This document shows, in pieces, positions 63,162 to 64,000 of a stretch of 64,000 nt of DNA. Below the pieces are notes generated by a model. It did no database searches, was not told the DNA's origin, and saw nothing but the letters and a program-made list of their open reading frames with translations. Position 1 is the stretch's first letter, and each line of letters starts with the position of its first letter. Location of the stretch: contig NZ_CP146350.1 of the NCBI RefSeq assembly GCF_037055355.1, positions 5,107,001-5,171,000 on the forward strand, written 5' to 3'. Position numbers and translations under genes: made by a program. Source of the DNA: Streptomyces sp. DG1A-41 (lineage in GTDB: Bacteria; Actinomycetota; Actinomycetes; Streptomycetales; Streptomycetaceae).

Positions 63162-63986
63162 ATGAGTACAGCAGGCGCGACCGCCGACCCCCTCGCGGCC
63201 CTGGGGGCGCTGCCCGGGGTGGCCGATTCCGTGGAGTCCGTGCGCAAGTCCGTGGACCGGGTCTACGGGCACCGCATCATGCGGCGGCGCAGCAACGCGA
63301 TCACCTCCGAGGCGGCCCTGCGCGGCGCCCGCGGCTCGGCGGCGCTGGCCGGTGCGGACTGGGCCCTGGAGGAGGTCCGCCGGCGTACGGACTTCAGCGG
63401 CGACGACGAGGCGCGCACCGTGGGTGCCGCGCTGCGGCTCACCGCGGAGGCGGGCCAGCTGCTGTCCATCTGGCGGCAGTCGCCTCTTCGGGTACTGGCC
63501 CGGCTGCACCTCGTGGCGGCGGCCGACAAGGCCGACCAGGTCGGACGGCCCCGGCAGGAGGGCGAGCCGGTCGACGAGCCGCTCGTCGGGCTGCCGCTGC
63601 CGAGCGCGGACGAGGCGCACGGCCGGCTGGAGGGGCTGGCCGGGCTGGTCATCGCGGGCGGCACCGCACCGGCGCTGGTGACGGCCGCCGTCGTGCACGG
63701 CGAACTGCTCGCGCTGCGACCTTTCACGTCCCATAACGGCCTGGTCGCGCGCACGGCCGCACGCATCGTCCTGATCGGCAGCGGCCTGGACCCGAAGTCG
63801 GTCTGCCCGGCCGAGGTGGGCCACGCCGAGTTGGGGCGCGAGGCCTATCTGGAAGCCCTCGACGGGTACGTCTCCGGCACCCCGGAGGGCATGGCCGCCT
63901 GGATCGCCCACTGCGGCAGGGCGGTCGAACTGGGGGCACGGGAGTCGACCGCGGTGTGCGAGGCGTTGCAGCGCGGAGCGGCGTGA
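63162..63986 (+). CDS. Fic/DOC-like protein with degenerate active motif
   Basis: A 274-residue helical protein. The segment HGELLALRPFTSHNGLVARTAARIVLIGSGLDP (about residues 177-209) looks like the Fic region HxFx(D/E)GNGRxxR, but histidine is replaced by arginine, the acidic residue is absent and GNGR reads HNGL. It is likely not an AMP-transferase. The N-terminal half (KSVDRVYGHRIMRRRSNAIT, ALRGARGSAALAGADWALEEV) fits an inserted inhibitory helix region. The sequence to the window end (63987-64000) is uninformative. Confidence 0.55.
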   Translation: MSTAGATADPLAALGALPGVADSVESVRKSVDRVYGHRIMRRRSNAITSEAALRGARGSAALAGADWALEEVRRRTDFSGDDEARTVGAALRLTAEAGQLLSIWRQSPLRVLARLHLVAAADKADQVGRPRQEGEPVDEPLVGLPLPSADEAHGRLEGLAGLVIAGGTAPALVTAAVVHGELLALRPFTSHNGLVARTAARIVLIGSGLDPKSVCPAEVGHAELGREAYLEALDGYVSGTPEGMAAWIAHCGRAVELGARESTAVCEALQRGAA

Positions 63987-64000
63987 CAGCGCGACCGGGC

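Overview
This is a 64 kb piece of a Streptomyces chromosome. The GC content is very high, many genes start with GTG or TTG, and the window holds a WhiB-like gene matching WblA, XRE/DUF397 debris, SigE-type sigma and ArsA-type ATPase genes. The gene order of two core blocks also fits: YbaB-recR-ask-asd, and wblA-ArsA pair-crp-nth-MarP-nhaA-acs. From memory these correspond to the SCO3560-SCO3620 part of the S. coelicolor map, in reverse order; no search was run.

Left core block (1-23.7 kb): a membrane protein with a PstS-like domain, an orphan SLATT-type membrane protein, YbaB, recR and a DUF5063 gene. A scar of broken genes (5.0-5.7 kb) is followed by a DUF397 gene, a PhzF-like gene, a two-component system, the ask-asd operon, a SigE-family sigma factor with a membrane partner, a metallo-beta-lactamase-fold protein, SURF1, a prolyl-oligopeptidase-like enzyme, a TrkA-N channel-like protein, a DUF318/TIGR03943 permease pair and a Pycsar-effector-like membrane protein. 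The gaps carry a dispersed, GC-rich extragenic repeat family and local tandem repeats.

Accessory block (about 23.7-36.5 kb): a degraded genomic island ending at a tRNA-Pro(CGG) gene. It holds hypothetical genes, an SPW-repeat protein, two different broken tyrosine integrases, a lanthipeptide cyclase (LanC) remnant next to a 22-bp inverted repeat, a DUF433/DUF5615 toxin-antitoxin pair, a predicted nuclease with two candidate PD-(D/E)XK-type regions, the severed DNase tip of a NucA/NucB toxin with its probable immunity gene, pieces of three insertion sequences, a second Pycsar-effector-like protein and an integrase whose 5' end has been replaced by an IS3-family element. It reads as a former integrative element that collected defence and conflict genes.

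Right core block (36.5-64 kb): a Pr6Pr membrane protein and a metallophosphoesterase, a fresh IS5-family insertion with a TTA target duplication, a GatB/YqeY protein, a class A penicillin-binding protein, wblA, two ArsA/GET3-type ATPases, RidA, two Nudix enzymes, another metallo-beta-lactamase-fold protein, crp with a Crp-like site, endonuclease III with a lysine-rich repeat tail, a MarP-like protease, an alpha/beta hydrolase, nhaA, acs preceded by a tiny ORF echoing its own N terminus, a SulP-carbonic anhydrase fusion, a polysaccharide-deacetylase-like lipoprotein and a Fic-like protein.

Three core genes (near 13.88, 18.71 and 43.70 kb) carry single-base frameshifts in GC-rich sequence. These look like sequencing errors, but could be real and should be checked in reads.
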